Counted from the stretch's first letter, positions 34,527-43,689 are shown. The stretch is DNA of 64,000 nt from Sphingomonas sp. H160509 (GCF_024124765.2 NZ_JAMXSR020000002.1:209001-273000); one strand, 5' to 3'. Translations and numbers: made by a program. Notes: generated by a model not told the origin, from the letters alone.

Positions 34527-35394
34527 TCAGGCCGCTGATAACTTAGCTTCGGTGTCCATATGCCCCTGGCGGGGGCGGTTCGTAAACTCGGCGGGAGCCA
34601 TCCCGCCAAGACTGCTGTGCGGACGCACGGTGTTGTAGTCCGTCCGCCATGCCTCGATGATCCGTCTCGCCGCAGCCAGCGAGGGGAACAGGTGTTCGTT
34701 CAGGCACTCGTCGCGCAAGCGACCATTGAACGATTCCACAAAGCCATTCTGCTGCGGCTTCCCCGGGGCGATGTAGTGCCACTCGACCCCGGTGTCCTGA
34801 CACCAGGCGAGGACGGCATGACTGGTCAGCTCGGTGCCGTTGTCGCTGACCACCATGCACGGCAGCCCGCGACGCTCGGCGATGGCGCTCAGCTCGCGAA
34901 CGACCCGCCGACCCCGACAGCGAGGTGTCGACGATGCATCCCAGGCATTCCCGGCTGTAGTCGTCGATGACGTTGAGCATGCGGAACCGCCGGCCGCAGG
35001 CCAACGAGTCCGATACGAAGTCGAGCGACCAGCGCTGGTTGGGTTCTTGCGGGATCGCCATCGGCGCCCGCGTGCCCAGTGCGCGCTTGCGACCGCCACG
35101 CTTGCGCACCGTCAGTCGCTCCTCGCGATACAGCCGATACACCTTCTTCAGGTTCATGCCCTTGCCCTCCCGCTTGAGCAGGATCGCCAGCCGTCGATAG
35201 CCGAAGCGACGACGTTCGTTCGCGATCTCGCGCATCCGTTCGCGGACAGCATCGTCCTTCCCGCGAAGCGGCTCATATTGCCACGCCGACCGGTTGACCC
35301 CGATCAGCCTGCAGGCGCGACGCTCGGAGAAGCTGTGGTCGGCCATCAGCTTCTCCACCGCAGCGTAGCGATCTCCAGACCGGGTCAGTTTTTT
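34527..35394 (-). CDS. IS407-group transposase OrfB (integrase domain)
   Basis: The helix-turn-helix and DDE integrase parts are visible: [60 protein letters not shown] and [21 protein letters not shown] run of four C at 34912-34915 (plus strand) introduces one extra base, splitting the frame between VDTSLSG and [10 protein letters not shown]; this may be a base-calling error or inactivation. Translation would normally come from a -1 frameshift in orfA at an A6 run (35389-35394, complement) right before the orfA stop. Confidence 0.87.
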
Positions 35395-35651
35395 CCCAGC
35401 AGATCCTTCAGCGCCGACACGTCGAGCATCGACTCCGCCAGCAGCTTCTTCAGCCATCGGTTCTCGTCCTCCAGCGTCCGCAACCGCGCCGCCTCCGACA
35501 CGGTCATGCCGCCATACTTCGCCTTCCAGTTGTAGAACGTCGCGTCGCTGATCCCGTGCTTCCGGCACAGCTCGGCGGTCTTCACGCCAGCCTCATGCTC
35601 GCGCAGGACCCCAATGATCTGCTCTTCGGTAAATCGGCCTCGCCGCATCAC
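35385..35651 (-). CDS. IS407-group transposase OrfA (HTH)
   Basis: 88 aa: GRFTEEQIIGVLREHEAGVK, ELCRKHGISDATFYNWKAKY then a leucine-zipper-like helix LRTLEDENRWLKKLLAE. This is the DNA-binding OrfA of IS3 elements. The gene ends with an A6 slippery run immediately before its stop. A -1 slip would continue as [17 protein letters not shown] into OrfB, giving the OrfAB transposase. Confidence 0.92.
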   Translation of the reverse strand: MMRRGRFTEEQIIGVLREHEAGVKTAELCRKHGISDATFYNWKAKYGGMTVSEAARLRTLEDENRWLKKLLAESMLDVSALKDLLGKN

Positions 35652-35707
35652 TCGTCTCCATCTGACGAGCTAACTTACCAATGGCATGAATTCTGGGGAG
35701 CAGGTCA

Positions 35708-36133
35708 CCAGGTACGGTAGATCGTTGGCAGGTTGTGTACTTTCAGGCACCGTCAACGGTCGTCGGGCAGGTCGGTGTCGCAGTTGCCGGAAGCGGCGCT
35801 CCCGAGGGCGATAAATCGCAGGGCGTCGAAGGCGCTTTTCTCGCCGCTATCGCGCCCGCTACCGACACGACCTGTCATTATTTCTGGAATTTCGTCCGCA
35901 AGTTCCGCCGTGAGGATGCGGACCTGACCCGTGCCCTCAACATCGCACACGTGAACGGCGGAACGGGCGTCTACGACCAGGACCATGTCGTGCTGGAAGC
36001 GCAGCAGAAAGCGATCACCGCTAACCCGCGCACGCCGTTTTATAATCTTAACATCGATGCAGGTGCGCTGTGGGCACGCAAGGCCATCGATCGCATGTGT
36101 GCACACGAGAACGCGAGGGGCTCGGCGTCTTGA
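35708..36133 (+). pseudogene. Rieske oxygenase (VanA-like) C-terminal part, right of the IS3 insertion
   Basis: Reads GTVDRWQVVYFQAPSTVV, then a catalytic-domain C-terminus including CHYFWNFVRKFRREDADL and FYNLNIDAGALWARKAIDRM. This matches the C-terminal half of aromatic O-demethylase oxygenases such as vanillate demethylase A. The Rieske [2Fe-2S] domain and the iron-binding histidines are gone, so no active oxygenase can be made. Its stop overlaps the TTG start of the reductase gene, showing that the two formed an operon. Confidence 0.82.
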
Positions 36134-37109
36134 GCACGAAGCTTGACTGGGAGTCCGCCAAGCTAGTCGATATTGCCGATCTGACGCCGGACATTCGCCT
36201 GTTCACGATCAAACGCGAAGGCCGCTTCGTAGCCCCTTCTCCCGGCAGCCATATCAACATCATCGTCCTGATCGACGGCCGCCCTGTTACCCGGAGCTAT
36301 TCGGTCGTTGGCACGTGCCGGGACGGGCTATACCGCATCGCGGTCAAACGGTTGGCGGACGGCCGGGGTGGCTCGCGCTACATGTGGAGCCTCGAGCCTG
36401 GTGCCAATCTTCAGCTGTCGCAGCCCGCTAATCATTTCGATCTTGGCTTCGCTGCACCCGAATATGTGTTGGTCGCCGGCGGCATTGGTATCACCCCGAT
36501 CTATGGAATGGCGCTGACGCTGGCCGCGACGAATGTTCCTGTCAAAGTGCTATACGCCGCGAGGACACAAGCTGATCTCGCGTTCGCAACGGATCTGCGC
36601 GCGCATCTCGGAACTCGGCTGGAAACGTTCGTTGCAGAGGAGAACGAACGGATCGATCTGAACGCCGTTATCTCCAGGATGCAACCCGACGGCGAACTGT
36701 ATATCTGCGGCCCGATCGCGTTGCTGGAGGATGCGAAATTGCTGTGGCGGTCGTACGGTCGACCTATCGAGCAGCTGCGTTTCGAGACGTTCGGTAATAG
36801 TGGACGCTTCGCTGCTACGGCATTCCGTGTCGAGATCCCGCGGCTCGACCTAGCGATCAACGTCGCTGCCGATGAATCGCTGCTCGATGCGCTGGAACGC
36901 AGCGGCGTCCCGATGATTGCATATTGCCGTCGTGGGGAATGCGGATTGTGCGTCCTGCCAATTCTCAAAATTGACGGGCGTCTTGATCACCGTGATGTTT
37001 TTTTAGTGAAGAACAGAAGGCGTCGAATGACCTACTGTGCACTTGTGTCTCTCGCGTTGACGGGGAAGTAGTGACGTTGGATGTGCCTGATCGCCGTCGT
37101 CAGAGCTAA
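36130..37109 (+). CDS. Oxygenase reductase, VanB/phthalate dioxygenase reductase type (frameshifted at 3' end)
   Basis: About 326 aa. Flavin motif RSYS at 55-58, NAD motif GGIGITP at ~118-124, and a plant-type ferredoxin domain with Cys266, Cys271 and Cys274 in YCRRGECGLC. The frame breaks in a T run at 36998-37004. Adding one base yields DVFFSEEQKASNDLLCTC, then VSRVDGEVVTLDVPDRRQS, ending at 37109 and supplying the fourth cluster cysteine. It passes electrons from NADH to the Rieske oxygenase that precedes it, but that partner is destroyed. The TTG start overlaps the oxygenase stop and follows GAGGGG. Confidence 0.85.
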
Positions 37110-37236
37110 TACATCAAGCCTGATCCACATGGATTACGCTGAAGGCTGCACCGCCTTTTTCGTTCGCACAACCGACGGAAACAGATCAGCCTGACGTTGA
37201 ACCGGACAACACAGGTTCAATCGGGATAGGCAGCTC

Positions 37237-37743
37237 ATGATCATGATCGATCGGCGGATCGCAGCGTTGGCGTTGATGGTCGCTGGCACTCTTCCCACAG
37301 CGGCGTGCGCAAAGCAGCCTGGCGGCGATCACGCGCAATCAACCGTCGCCAACAATGCCCAGACTACCAATCCCGCCAGCTTGGGCGCTGCGCAGTCATC
37401 GAACCGGCGCGATAACGCCGTAGGTTGGAGCCTTCAGCAGTTCCAGCAGCGTCGCGAACGCAAAGTGATGGCAGCAGATACCAGCCACGACGGCCGGGTC
37501 AGCCGAGCCGAATTCGTCGCAGCAATGACTAACGGCAAGGGCGCCCCCGCCAAGCGGTTCACGCGTCTCGACCGCAACGGCGACGGGTCCGTGGATCGAC
37601 CGGAGATCGATAGGGCCGCCAGCAAGCGCTTCCACCGGCTGGACATCAATGGCGACGGTCGGCTGACCCGTGAGGAACGCAAGGCTGGGCACGCCTCGGC
37701 CACCAATCGTGGCGCCGGTCCAGCCGACGACGCCGGCGAATGA
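37237..37743 (+). CDS. Exported EF-hand calcium-binding protein
   Basis: 168 aa. A hydrophobic leader ends at TAACAK, where a lipobox-like TAAC suggests a possible lipoprotein. Three EF-hand loops follow: DTSHDGRVSRAEF, DRNGDGSVDRPEI and DINGDGRLTREER. The protein is periplasmic or membrane-anchored and should bind calcium. It precedes the ECF sigma factor by ~40 bp on the same strand, an arrangement that suggests co-regulation. No enzymatic domain is present. Confidence 0.85.
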   Translation: MIMIDRRIAALALMVAGTLPTAACAKQPGGDHAQSTVANNAQTTNPASLGAAQSSNRRDNAVGWSLQQFQQRRERKVMAADTSHDGRVSRAEFVAAMTNGKGAPAKRFTRLDRNGDGSVDRPEIDRAASKRFHRLDINGDGRLTREERKAGHASATNRGAGPADDAGE

Positions 37744-37781
37744 CATCGGGTAAGGAATCATGCCGGTAAGGTGCGCCCAGT

Positions 37782-38339
37782 TTGGACAACCCCGATCCCG
37801 ATGTTGCCTTGCTGTCACGCCTCTCACGCGGCGATCCGACAGCGGCGCGCTTGCTCGTCACGGGCAAGCTCCCGCGCATCGTCGGTTTGGCGAACCGCAT
37901 GCTGCGCGATACCGCCGAAGCGGAGGACGTCGCTCAGGAGGCGTTCGTTCGGGTCTGGCGGCAAGCCAGCAGCTGGCAGCCGGGGCGTGCGCGGTTCGAT
38001 ACCTGGCTGCACACAGTCGTGCTCAATCTTTGCCGCGATCGGTTGCGTCGTCGGCGCGAGATCACGAGCGATGCGGTCGTCGACCTGGCCGACCCTGCGC
38101 CCGATGCCGAGGCTGCGCTTGTCGCGGCAGAACGCGATGGGGTTGTGGCAGCAGCGATCGCAGCGCTACCGGAACGTCAACGAGAGGCCATATTGCTCGT
38201 TCATTATCAGGATCTGACGGGCGCAGCCGCAGCCGAAGCGCTGGGGGTCAGCGTCGAGGCGCTGGAATCCTTGCTGGCGCGCGGTCGACGGACCTTGCGC
38301 GCACAGCTTTCGCAGAAAGGAGCGAACGGTGACATCTGA
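37782..38339 (+). CDS. ECF-type RNA polymerase sigma factor
   Basis: 185 aa. Region 2 reads LANRMLRDTAEAEDVAQEAF then VRVWRQASSWQPGRARFDTW. Region 4 reads ALPERQREAILLVHYQDLTG then AAAAEALGVSVEALESLLAR. It directs transcription in response to an envelope or metal signal, controlled by the membrane protein encoded next. The start appears to be TTG at 37782 behind AAGGTG; no in-frame ATG lies near. It overlaps the downstream gene by 11 bases, indicating translational coupling. Confidence 0.9.
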   Translation: MDNPDPDVALLSRLSRGDPTAARLLVTGKLPRIVGLANRMLRDTAEAEDVAQEAFVRVWRQASSWQPGRARFDTWLHTVVLNLCRDRLRRRREITSDAVVDLADPAPDAEAALVAAERDGVVAAAIAALPERQREAILLVHYQDLTGAAAAEALGVSVEALESLLARGRRTLRAQLSQKGANGDI

Positions 38340-38734
38340 GCCTTTCAGCCTGGAGCGTTTTCAAGCGCTGGCCGATGCTTACGGCGGTGTGATCGCACGG
38401 TGGCCGGATGACGAGAAGGATGACGCGTTGCGCGTGTCCAGAACGCCAGAGGGGGAGAACTATCCTCGCCGACGCACTGAACCTCGACGAGGCACTCGAC
38501 GGCTGGCGGGTACCGGTCCCCAGTAAAATACTCGCGGCCCGTGTCCTTGCGGGTGCGCCCAGAACCTCGATCGCGCGATCGGTCAAACTCTGGTGGACTG
38601 CGATCGGGATGACCGTGGCCCTGTCAGGCGCCACGGCCGGTATCGCTGCTACGACGATCCTTACACCCGCAAGTCAGGCGGACAGCATGACGGTATTCGG
38701 CGACCTTCCGACCGGGAGTGACAGCAATGGGTAG
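38329..38734 (+). CDS. Single-span membrane protein, probable anti-sigma factor (frameshifted)
   Basis: The joined protein is ~134 aa. The N-terminal cytoplasmic part is FSLERFQALADAYGGVIARW, then one membrane helix around KLWWTAIGMTVALSGATAGI, and a short C-terminal periplasmic tail. One extra G at 38451-38455 breaks the frame between RVSRTPEG and RTILADALNL. No named family is recognised. Position directly after an ECF sigma gene with overlapping codons, plus the topology, supports an anti-sigma role. Confidence 0.65.
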
Positions 38735-39165
38735 GATGCGCGTTCTTGTTGTCGCCTCGTTGCTGCTCAACCTGTTCCTCGCAGGGGGCACTTGTCGGCG
38801 GAACGGTCTGGCTGAAGGGTGGTCACCGCATGATTGCCGCGGGCGCGCTGCGCGTGATCGGTTCGGAACTGCCACGCGACGAGCGCCGTGCATTCCGTAC
38901 CAACCTGCGTCAGGCCAGAGCGTCAGTGCGACCGCTCATCGTCGACAGCAACGCCGCCAAGGCGGCGGCCGCAAAACTGTTGAGTGAGCCGGTACCGAAT
39001 GCTGTCGCGATCAAGGCGTCGCTTGCACGTGCTCGCGCGAACGACGCCCGGGTCCGTGCGATCGTCGAAGATCGCGCCGTGGATTTTGCCGCCACGCTCC
39101 CGCAGGCGGACCGGCACAGCATTGCGAATGCGTTGACTAGCAGAATACGCAAGCGCGATCGCTAA
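38727..39165 (+). CDS. Periplasmic metal-sensor-like protein (CnrR/ZraP-type), frameshifted
   Basis: The joined protein is ~145 aa: membrane anchor (VLVVASLLLNLFLAGALVGG) then an all-helical periplasmic domain with GSELPRDERRAFRTNLRQAR and ARANDARVRAIVEDRAVDFA. This heptad-rich helical hairpin resembles the heavy-metal resistance/periplasmic sensor proteins that accompany ECF sigma factors. One extra G at 38784-38788 breaks the frame. The ATG overlaps the previous stop. It is probably the sensor that releases the anti-sigma factor; this is inferred from context. Confidence 0.65.
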
Positions 39166-39251
39166 CGCGGATGGGGACGGGGGGCGTCGCGACGGATTTG
39201 CTGTGACGCGCCGTTCAACGAGCAAAGAACCGAACAGAAGGTCACGCTCCG

Positions 39252-40472
39252 TTGAGAACAATTCTGATAACGCGTCTGATGACGACCGCTGCCCTCCTGT
39301 GCGTCTCCGCCTGCGGTAGCGGGGGTGGTGCGACGTCAGCACCTATTGCCGTTGTGCCGGGCGCAACGCCGACCCCATCGCCAGCACCTTCCCCCACGCC
39401 AACGCCAACACCTGCTCCCACGCCGGTCGCTGCACAGGCGGTCGGCGTGTCCGGGCTTCACCTCACCCTCAACGGTCAAACCTGGATGCCGCGGAGCGTC
39501 GTGATCCGCGGCTTTGTCGCTACGCCCTCGTATTTGAAGGCCAATCTGCCGGGAACATACACGGGAACGGTGAACTACGGGGGGCCGAACTGGCCGCAGC
39601 GACCGCGTTCGGCGCCGACACCCTTCGCTTCCAGGTCAGTCAGCCGTCGCTCGATCCGCAATCGCCACTCTACGATGCCGCCTATACTGCCAGCGTCAAC
39701 GCCGCGATCAAGCAGGCTCGCGCTGCCGGGTTCGTCGTCATGATCTCGATGCAGGATGAGACGAACAGCGGCGAGACGGGGTTCAACCCTTTTGCCACCG
39801 CCGAGACGGTGCGCGACTGGGACGCGCTCAACGCGACCTTTGGTGCGGACCGTGGCGTGCTGTATGAGCTGTACAACGAGCCGCGACCGGCCAAGAGCGC
39901 CGCGAACTGGGCGCTATGGGCCAATGGCGGCACCAATGCTGCCGGCGCGAGCGATCCCGTTGCGGTCGGCATGCAGCCGCTGCTCGACCATCTGCGTGCA
40001 GCCGGCAGCCAGAATGTCATGGTCCTCGACGGGCTGGGGATCGGTCGCACGCTCGACGGCGTGCCGACGATCAACGATCCGCTCGGCCGTGTCGTCTACG
40101 CGGTCCATCCCTATCAGCGTGAAAGTGACGACGAAAGCAAATGGGATGTCGATTTCGGCATTCCCAGCACCAAGATGCCGGTTTGGGCCGATGAATGGTC
40201 CGCCGGGTTCGGCGCTGATATCGGCCTTGGCAATCTGACCAGCTATCGGGTCGCGGTCGACCTGCTGAACTACCTGCGCGACCACGCGATTCCGCTCGGC
40301 GGGGGGTGCGTTCGACGTGCCAGGGGTGATGACCCAGACGGTGCCGGGATGGGTACCAACCAATTACGAGGGATCGACGCCTGCCAATCCGAGGGGCAAT
40401 TCGGGGCAGCTGGTCCACACGCTGTTCACGACAAATTACGGTCGGCCGCTTACCGCAGCGGACGGGTTGTGA
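39252..40472 (+). CDS. GH5-family endoglucanase lipoprotein (two frameshifts)
   Basis: The joined protein is ~405 aa. A lipobox (LLCVSACGS) gives a lipid-anchored Cys near residue 19. A Pro/Thr linker (~40-60) leads to a GH5 barrel with acid/base Glu in VLYELYNEPRP and nucleophile Glu in MPVWADEWSAGFG; VVYAVHPYQ supplies the conserved His/Tyr. Breaks: 39579-39584 (one G missing, YGGAELAAATAFGADTLRFQ restored) and 40301-40306 (one G extra, GGGAFDVPGVMTQ restored). It probably cleaves beta-1,4-glucan backbones such as xyloglucan at the cell surface, feeding the glycosidases earlier in the window. The start appears to be TTG; a later in-frame ATG begins MTTAALL. Confidence 0.8.
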
Positions 40473-40482
40473 CGTAGAGCCA

Positions 40483-40499
40483 GGGCACCGCGGGTGCCC
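40483..40499. terminator. Bidirectional hairpin between convergent genes
   Basis: GGGCACC (40483-40489) and GGTGCCC (40493-40499) form a perfect stem with a 3-base loop, between the GH5 stop and the convergent small-protein stop. It is a plausible shared terminator. Confidence 0.55.
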
Positions 40500-40514
40500 C
40501 GGCCAATCACTCAC

Positions 40515-40766
40515 TCAGCGGTAGCGCCACCCGCCATGCCAGCGGGAACGGTGCCCCCAATAGCGGCCGCCATGCCAATAACCGCGGCCAGGGTAGAACA
40601 CGCCGATTACCGGACCGCGCCGCCCATACCCAGGCCCGCGATTGGGAATGCAGTGCCCATAGCCACCGCGGTGAAAGCCCCGTCCGCAGCCCTGGGCAGC
40701 GTCGGCGGTCGACGCAACACCGAGCGTCGTTGTGGCGGCCAGAGCCGCCAGAATAAGCATCTTCAT
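40515..40766 (-). CDS. Small secreted Gly/His/Arg-rich protein, GCG_CRPN type
   Basis: 83 aa. Signal peptide (~1-23, ending TADA) followed by AAQGCGRGFHRGGYGHCIPN, the GCG...C-x-PN pattern of GCG_CRPN-prefixed small exported proteins, then a Gly/Arg/His/Trp-rich tail (GRGYWHGGRYWGHRS). The two cysteines probably form a disulfide. The function of these proteins is unknown. The frame and signal peptide make it a real gene. Confidence 0.8.
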   Translation of the reverse strand: MKMLILAALAATTTLGVASTADAAQGCGRGFHRGGYGHCIPNRGPGYGRRGPVIGVFYPGRGYWHGGRYWGHRSRWHGGWRYR

Positions 40767-40865
40767 GATAACCTCTCATTTTGCTTACGCATCCGGATTT
40801 GAGCCGGACTATCGTTCAACGTTACCGGCAGCGGTTTCCGTCGCAGCTCGTTTCGCCCGCGCGAC

Positions 40866-41793
40866 CTAATCACCGCTTGGCATGTCTCGAGCACAGCGAA
40901 AGCCGATATGCCCGGTACTGCTCTCAGGGGTGCTACTGCTACGGGCCGCGACACGGTAGCGATTGCAATAGGATGGGTGGCACAGATGCGAGCCGCCCCG
41001 CAGGACCCGACGCTCGCCACTGGCGGGACCGTGTGGATTGTCCCGCGATGCAAAGAGATGGTGCGCAGGATCGAACCAGTCGGCGCACCAGTCCCAGACG
41101 TTGCCCGCCATGCCGTAAACGCCGTAGCCGTTGGCCGGGAACTCGCGCACCGGCCCCGTGCCGGGCGGTAGGGCACCGGCTCGTCGATTTGGGAACGGTC
41201 CATCCCAGATCCGACAGCGCGGATCGCCGTCGGGCATCAATGCATTGCCCCAGGGATAGAGCTGTTGGTCGAGCCCCCCGCGTGCCGCGCATTCCCATTC
41301 CGCTTCGGTCGGCAGACGCTTGCCGGCCCAGCCGGCATAGGCGAGCGCATCATGCCACGAGACATGGACGACCGGGTGATCGCCGTGGTTGTCTATGCCG
41401 CTCTTGGGGCCATAGGGTTGGCGCCAGTCGGCACCGTCGATTGCAGCCCACCACGGCGCTTGCTCCACGACCAGATCGCCAGATCGCGTCTCGCCTACGA
41501 ACACGAAGGACCAGCCCAGATGCTCGGCATCGGTGACATGGCCGGTCGCCTCGACGAAAAGCGCAAAAGATGCGTTGGTCACGGCGGTCGCATCGATCAA
41601 GAAGGGGCGGAGCCGTACGGCACGAACCGGTCCCTCCCCCATCGTCGGGGAAGCCAAGCGGATCGTCCGAGCCCATCCGGAACACGCCCCCCGGAATCTC
41701 GACCATCGGGTCAGTCGCGGTGGAGCAAGTCCCGACATGCAGCGACTGCGTGCGTGGTGCCTGGCTCGAGTGGTCAGGAGGACAACAGCTCAT
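40866..41793 (-). CDS. Formylglycine-generating enzyme (sulfatase maturase), frameshifted
   Basis: The joined protein is ~308 aa. It begins MVEIPGGVFRMGSDDPLGFP after a short lead and contains VHVSWHDALAYAGWAGKRLP, TEAEWECAARGG, YGVYGMAGNVWDWCADWF, and the active-site stretch SHLCHPSYCNRYRVAARSSS then GFRCARD. The Cys pair in CHPSYC matches the catalytic copper-binding cysteines of aerobic FGE. A C run at 41636-41640 has one extra base. It oxidises the sulfatase cysteine to formylglycine. Its start lies only ~5 bp from the stop of the sulfatase, its evident client. Confidence 0.88.
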
Positions 41794-41797
41794 GAGC

Positions 41798-43315
41798 TCA
41801 GGTGGGGAAGTCGGTGATATGCTTCACTGCGTCGTCCAGTGGAAAGGGGTCACCAGCTGAGATCAACCATGCCCCGATCTGTTTGTCGAAACCCGTCATC
41901 ATCGCCTGGTGTGCCGGGTCACGGACCAGATTCTTCATCTGGAACGGGTCGGCGACGTTGTCGTAGAGGCACCAGCGACCGCTCTCGGCAACAGCGTAGG
42001 TATGGGTGTCGGTCCGCAAACCGCGATAGGTTGGCTGGTTGATGAACTGGTGACCCGGTCGGGTCTCCCGTGGCCCGCGCGCAGGGCTCTCGGACGCCGT
42101 CTCTCCTGCATCGCCATCCTCACCGTTTGCCGCGATACCATCACCTGCATGCGGCAACTGGTTCATCAGGAACACGGCTGGCGACGCCTTGAAGCTGCCA
42201 CCGCGCATCACGGCCGACATGTCCCGTCCTGCACAGTGACGCGGGACTGGTAGGCCCGCCAGCGCGCATAGGGTCGGGTAGATGTCGATGGCAGCAAACA
42301 GTGTGTCGGACGTACCGCCTTTTGGCGTCACGCCGGGATAGCGGATGAAGAACGGAACCCGGCAGGATTCCTCGAAGGGCACCTGCTTTGCCATACGGCC
42401 CTGCGACCCCATCATATCGCCGTGGTCGGAGGTGTAGACGACGATCGTGTCTTCCGCCTGGCCGCTGGCCTCAAGTGCAGCGAGCAGCCGCCCGAACTCC
42501 GCATCGACGCTGGTGATCGCACCATAATAGCCCTGCATGGCCGTACGTAGCGGCTCGGCGCCGGTCAGAGGTCGTGCCTCACCGGCCGCGGACTTCCCTT
42601 GCAGGGGAAACGAGACGTTGGGTCGCAGCTTGAGCTGGTCGGGAGGGTAACGCTCAGCGTCCTGCGCGGGCGGGTTGTAAGGCGGATGCGGCGGGTTCCA
42701 CGACACCATCAACATCCAGGGCTTGGTCGCGCCGTGCTGCTGCTCGATGAGCGTGATCGCCTGATCGGTCATCGTGGTGCAGTTCCAGCCGTCGGGCTGG
42801 ATCCGGGCACCAGTATCGGGATCGTAGGTCCAGGAGCGGTAGTGCGCGTTGGTACGCGCCCAAACATGCCAGTCTTCGAACCCTTGGCGATCGGGACCAG
42901 CGGGTATGAACGCGTTCCCGCGACCCTGCAGATGCCATTTGCCAACATAGCCAGTGTGGTAGCCGGCATCGCGGAACACGCGGCCGAGCGAGATTTCGTT
43001 CGACGGCAGCGCGACGTTGTTGCGGGTCAGACCCGTCTGATACGGCCAGCGGCCACTCATCAGGATACCGCGATATGGCGTGCATAGCGGATAGTTGGAG
43101 ACGCAGCGGTCCATCGAAAAGTTCGCGTGCCGGAAGGCGTCGAGGTTCGGGGCGGAGGCCTGGTTGAAAGGTTCGCCTGGCAGCGACGCGGCGCGGTGCT
43201 GATCGCTGAAAACGTAGAGAAGATTGGGCCGTCGTCGCACGCTCGCAGCACGCACACCGGTTGCAGCGACCGCGGCGACCGCAGCCGTCGCCTGAACGAA
43301 ATCACGACGGTTCAT
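41798..43315 (-). CDS. Type I sulfatase (Cys-type), Tat-exported
   Basis: 505 aa. Twin-arginine signal MNRRDFVQATAAVAAVAATG. Metal site PNLLYVFSDQHR near residues 30-41. The sulfatase signature C-T-P-Y-R at 78-82 has Cys78 converted to formylglycine. Further conserved parts are GKWHLQGRG and YTSDHGDMMGSQG. It hydrolyses a sulfate ester in the periplasm. The FGE gene immediately downstream activates it. Substrate is unknown: family members act on sulfated polysaccharides, choline sulfate or aryl sulfates. The frame is intact. Confidence 0.92.
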   Translation of the reverse strand: MNRRDFVQATAAVAAVAATGVRAASVRRRPNLLYVFSDQHRAASLPGEPFNQASAPNLDAFRHANFSMDRCVSNYPLCTPYRGILMSGRWPYQTGLTRNNVALPSNEISLGRVFRDAGYHTGYVGKWHLQGRGNAFIPAGPDRQGFEDWHVWARTNAHYRSWTYDPDTGARIQPDGWNCTTMTDQAITLIEQQHGATKPWMLMVSWNPPHPPYNPPAQDAERYPPDQLKLRPNVSFPLQGKSAAGEARPLTGAEPLRTAMQGYYGAITSVDAEFGRLLAALEASGQAEDTIVVYTSDHGDMMGSQGRMAKQVPFEESCRVPFFIRYPGVTPKGGTSDTLFAAIDIYPTLCALAGLPVPRHCAGRDMSAVMRGGSFKASPAVFLMNQLPHAGDGIAANGEDGDAGETASESPARGPRETRPGHQFINQPTYRGLRTDTHTYAVAESGRWCLYDNVADPFQMKNLVRDPAHQAMMTGFDKQIGAWLISAGDPFPLDDAVKHITDFPT

Positions 43316-43341
43316 GAGGGCCTCTCTACAGCAAAACGAAA

Positions 43342-43369
43342 GGCCGGGGCGGCAGGAGCCGCCCCGGCC
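43342..43369 (-). terminator. Strong rho-independent terminator of the 104-aa gene
   Basis: Perfect 12-bp stem GGCCGGGGCGGC (43342-43353) / GCCGCCCCGGCC (43358-43369) with a 4-base loop. On the minus strand it follows the stop at 43375 and is trailed by TTTCGTTTTG. Confidence 0.85.
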
Positions 43370-43374
43370 GTGGC

Positions 43375-43689
43375 TCAGTAACCGCGGCGATTGTGCTTGC
43401 TGTTGTAGATATGCGCGCTGGCGCGGTTCTGACGGTTCTCCAGGCGCGCACGCTGGTTGCCGTTGAGGTGGCCATCATTGTTCGCGCGCATACGCGCTTC
43501 AGTGGCATTGATACGACCCTGCTGGCGCTCGTCGCGAACGGCCTCACCGGCAGTAAGGCGACCGCTGGCGACACCCTGATTAATGCGCGCCTGTTGACGT
43601 CCCTGACGCTGGTTGACGGTCTGTGCATCTGCGGCTCCGGCGAGCACCAACGCTGCAGTGAGGGCAGCGGTAAAACGTAGCTTCGACAT
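43375..43689 (-). CDS. Small secreted basic protein, unknown function
   Basis: 104 aa. Signal peptide (~1-22, ending GAADA) then a highly charged helical protein rich in Arg, Gln and Asn with imperfect repeats: RQGRQQARINQGVASGRLTA and ERQQGRINATEARMRAN share a QQ-RIN core. Similar small proteins are common in sphingomonads without known role. The gene has its own strong terminator and RBS-like GGAGAACGAG upstream. The repeats are suited to binding nucleic acid or anionic polymers, but this is only a suggestion. Confidence 0.75.
   Translation of the reverse strand: MSKLRFTAALTAALVLAGAADAQTVNQRQGRQQARINQGVASGRLTAGEAVRDERQQGRINATEARMRANNDGHLNGNQRARLENRQNRASAHIYNSKHNRRGY

Larger units (their letters stand above)
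34510..35707 (-). mobile_element. IS3-family element, IS407 group, with 4-bp target duplication
   Basis: 1198-bp element. Perfect 13-bp terminal inverted repeats: TGACCTGCTCCCC at 34510-34522 and its complement at 35695-35707. The flanking direct repeat CCAG is present at 34506-34509 and 35708-35711, the 4-bp duplication usual for the IS407 group. It carries orfA and orfB on the minus strand. It is inserted into a Rieske-type oxygenase gene. The duplication is intact, so the element arrived by simple transposition into an already truncated gene. Confidence 0.93.
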
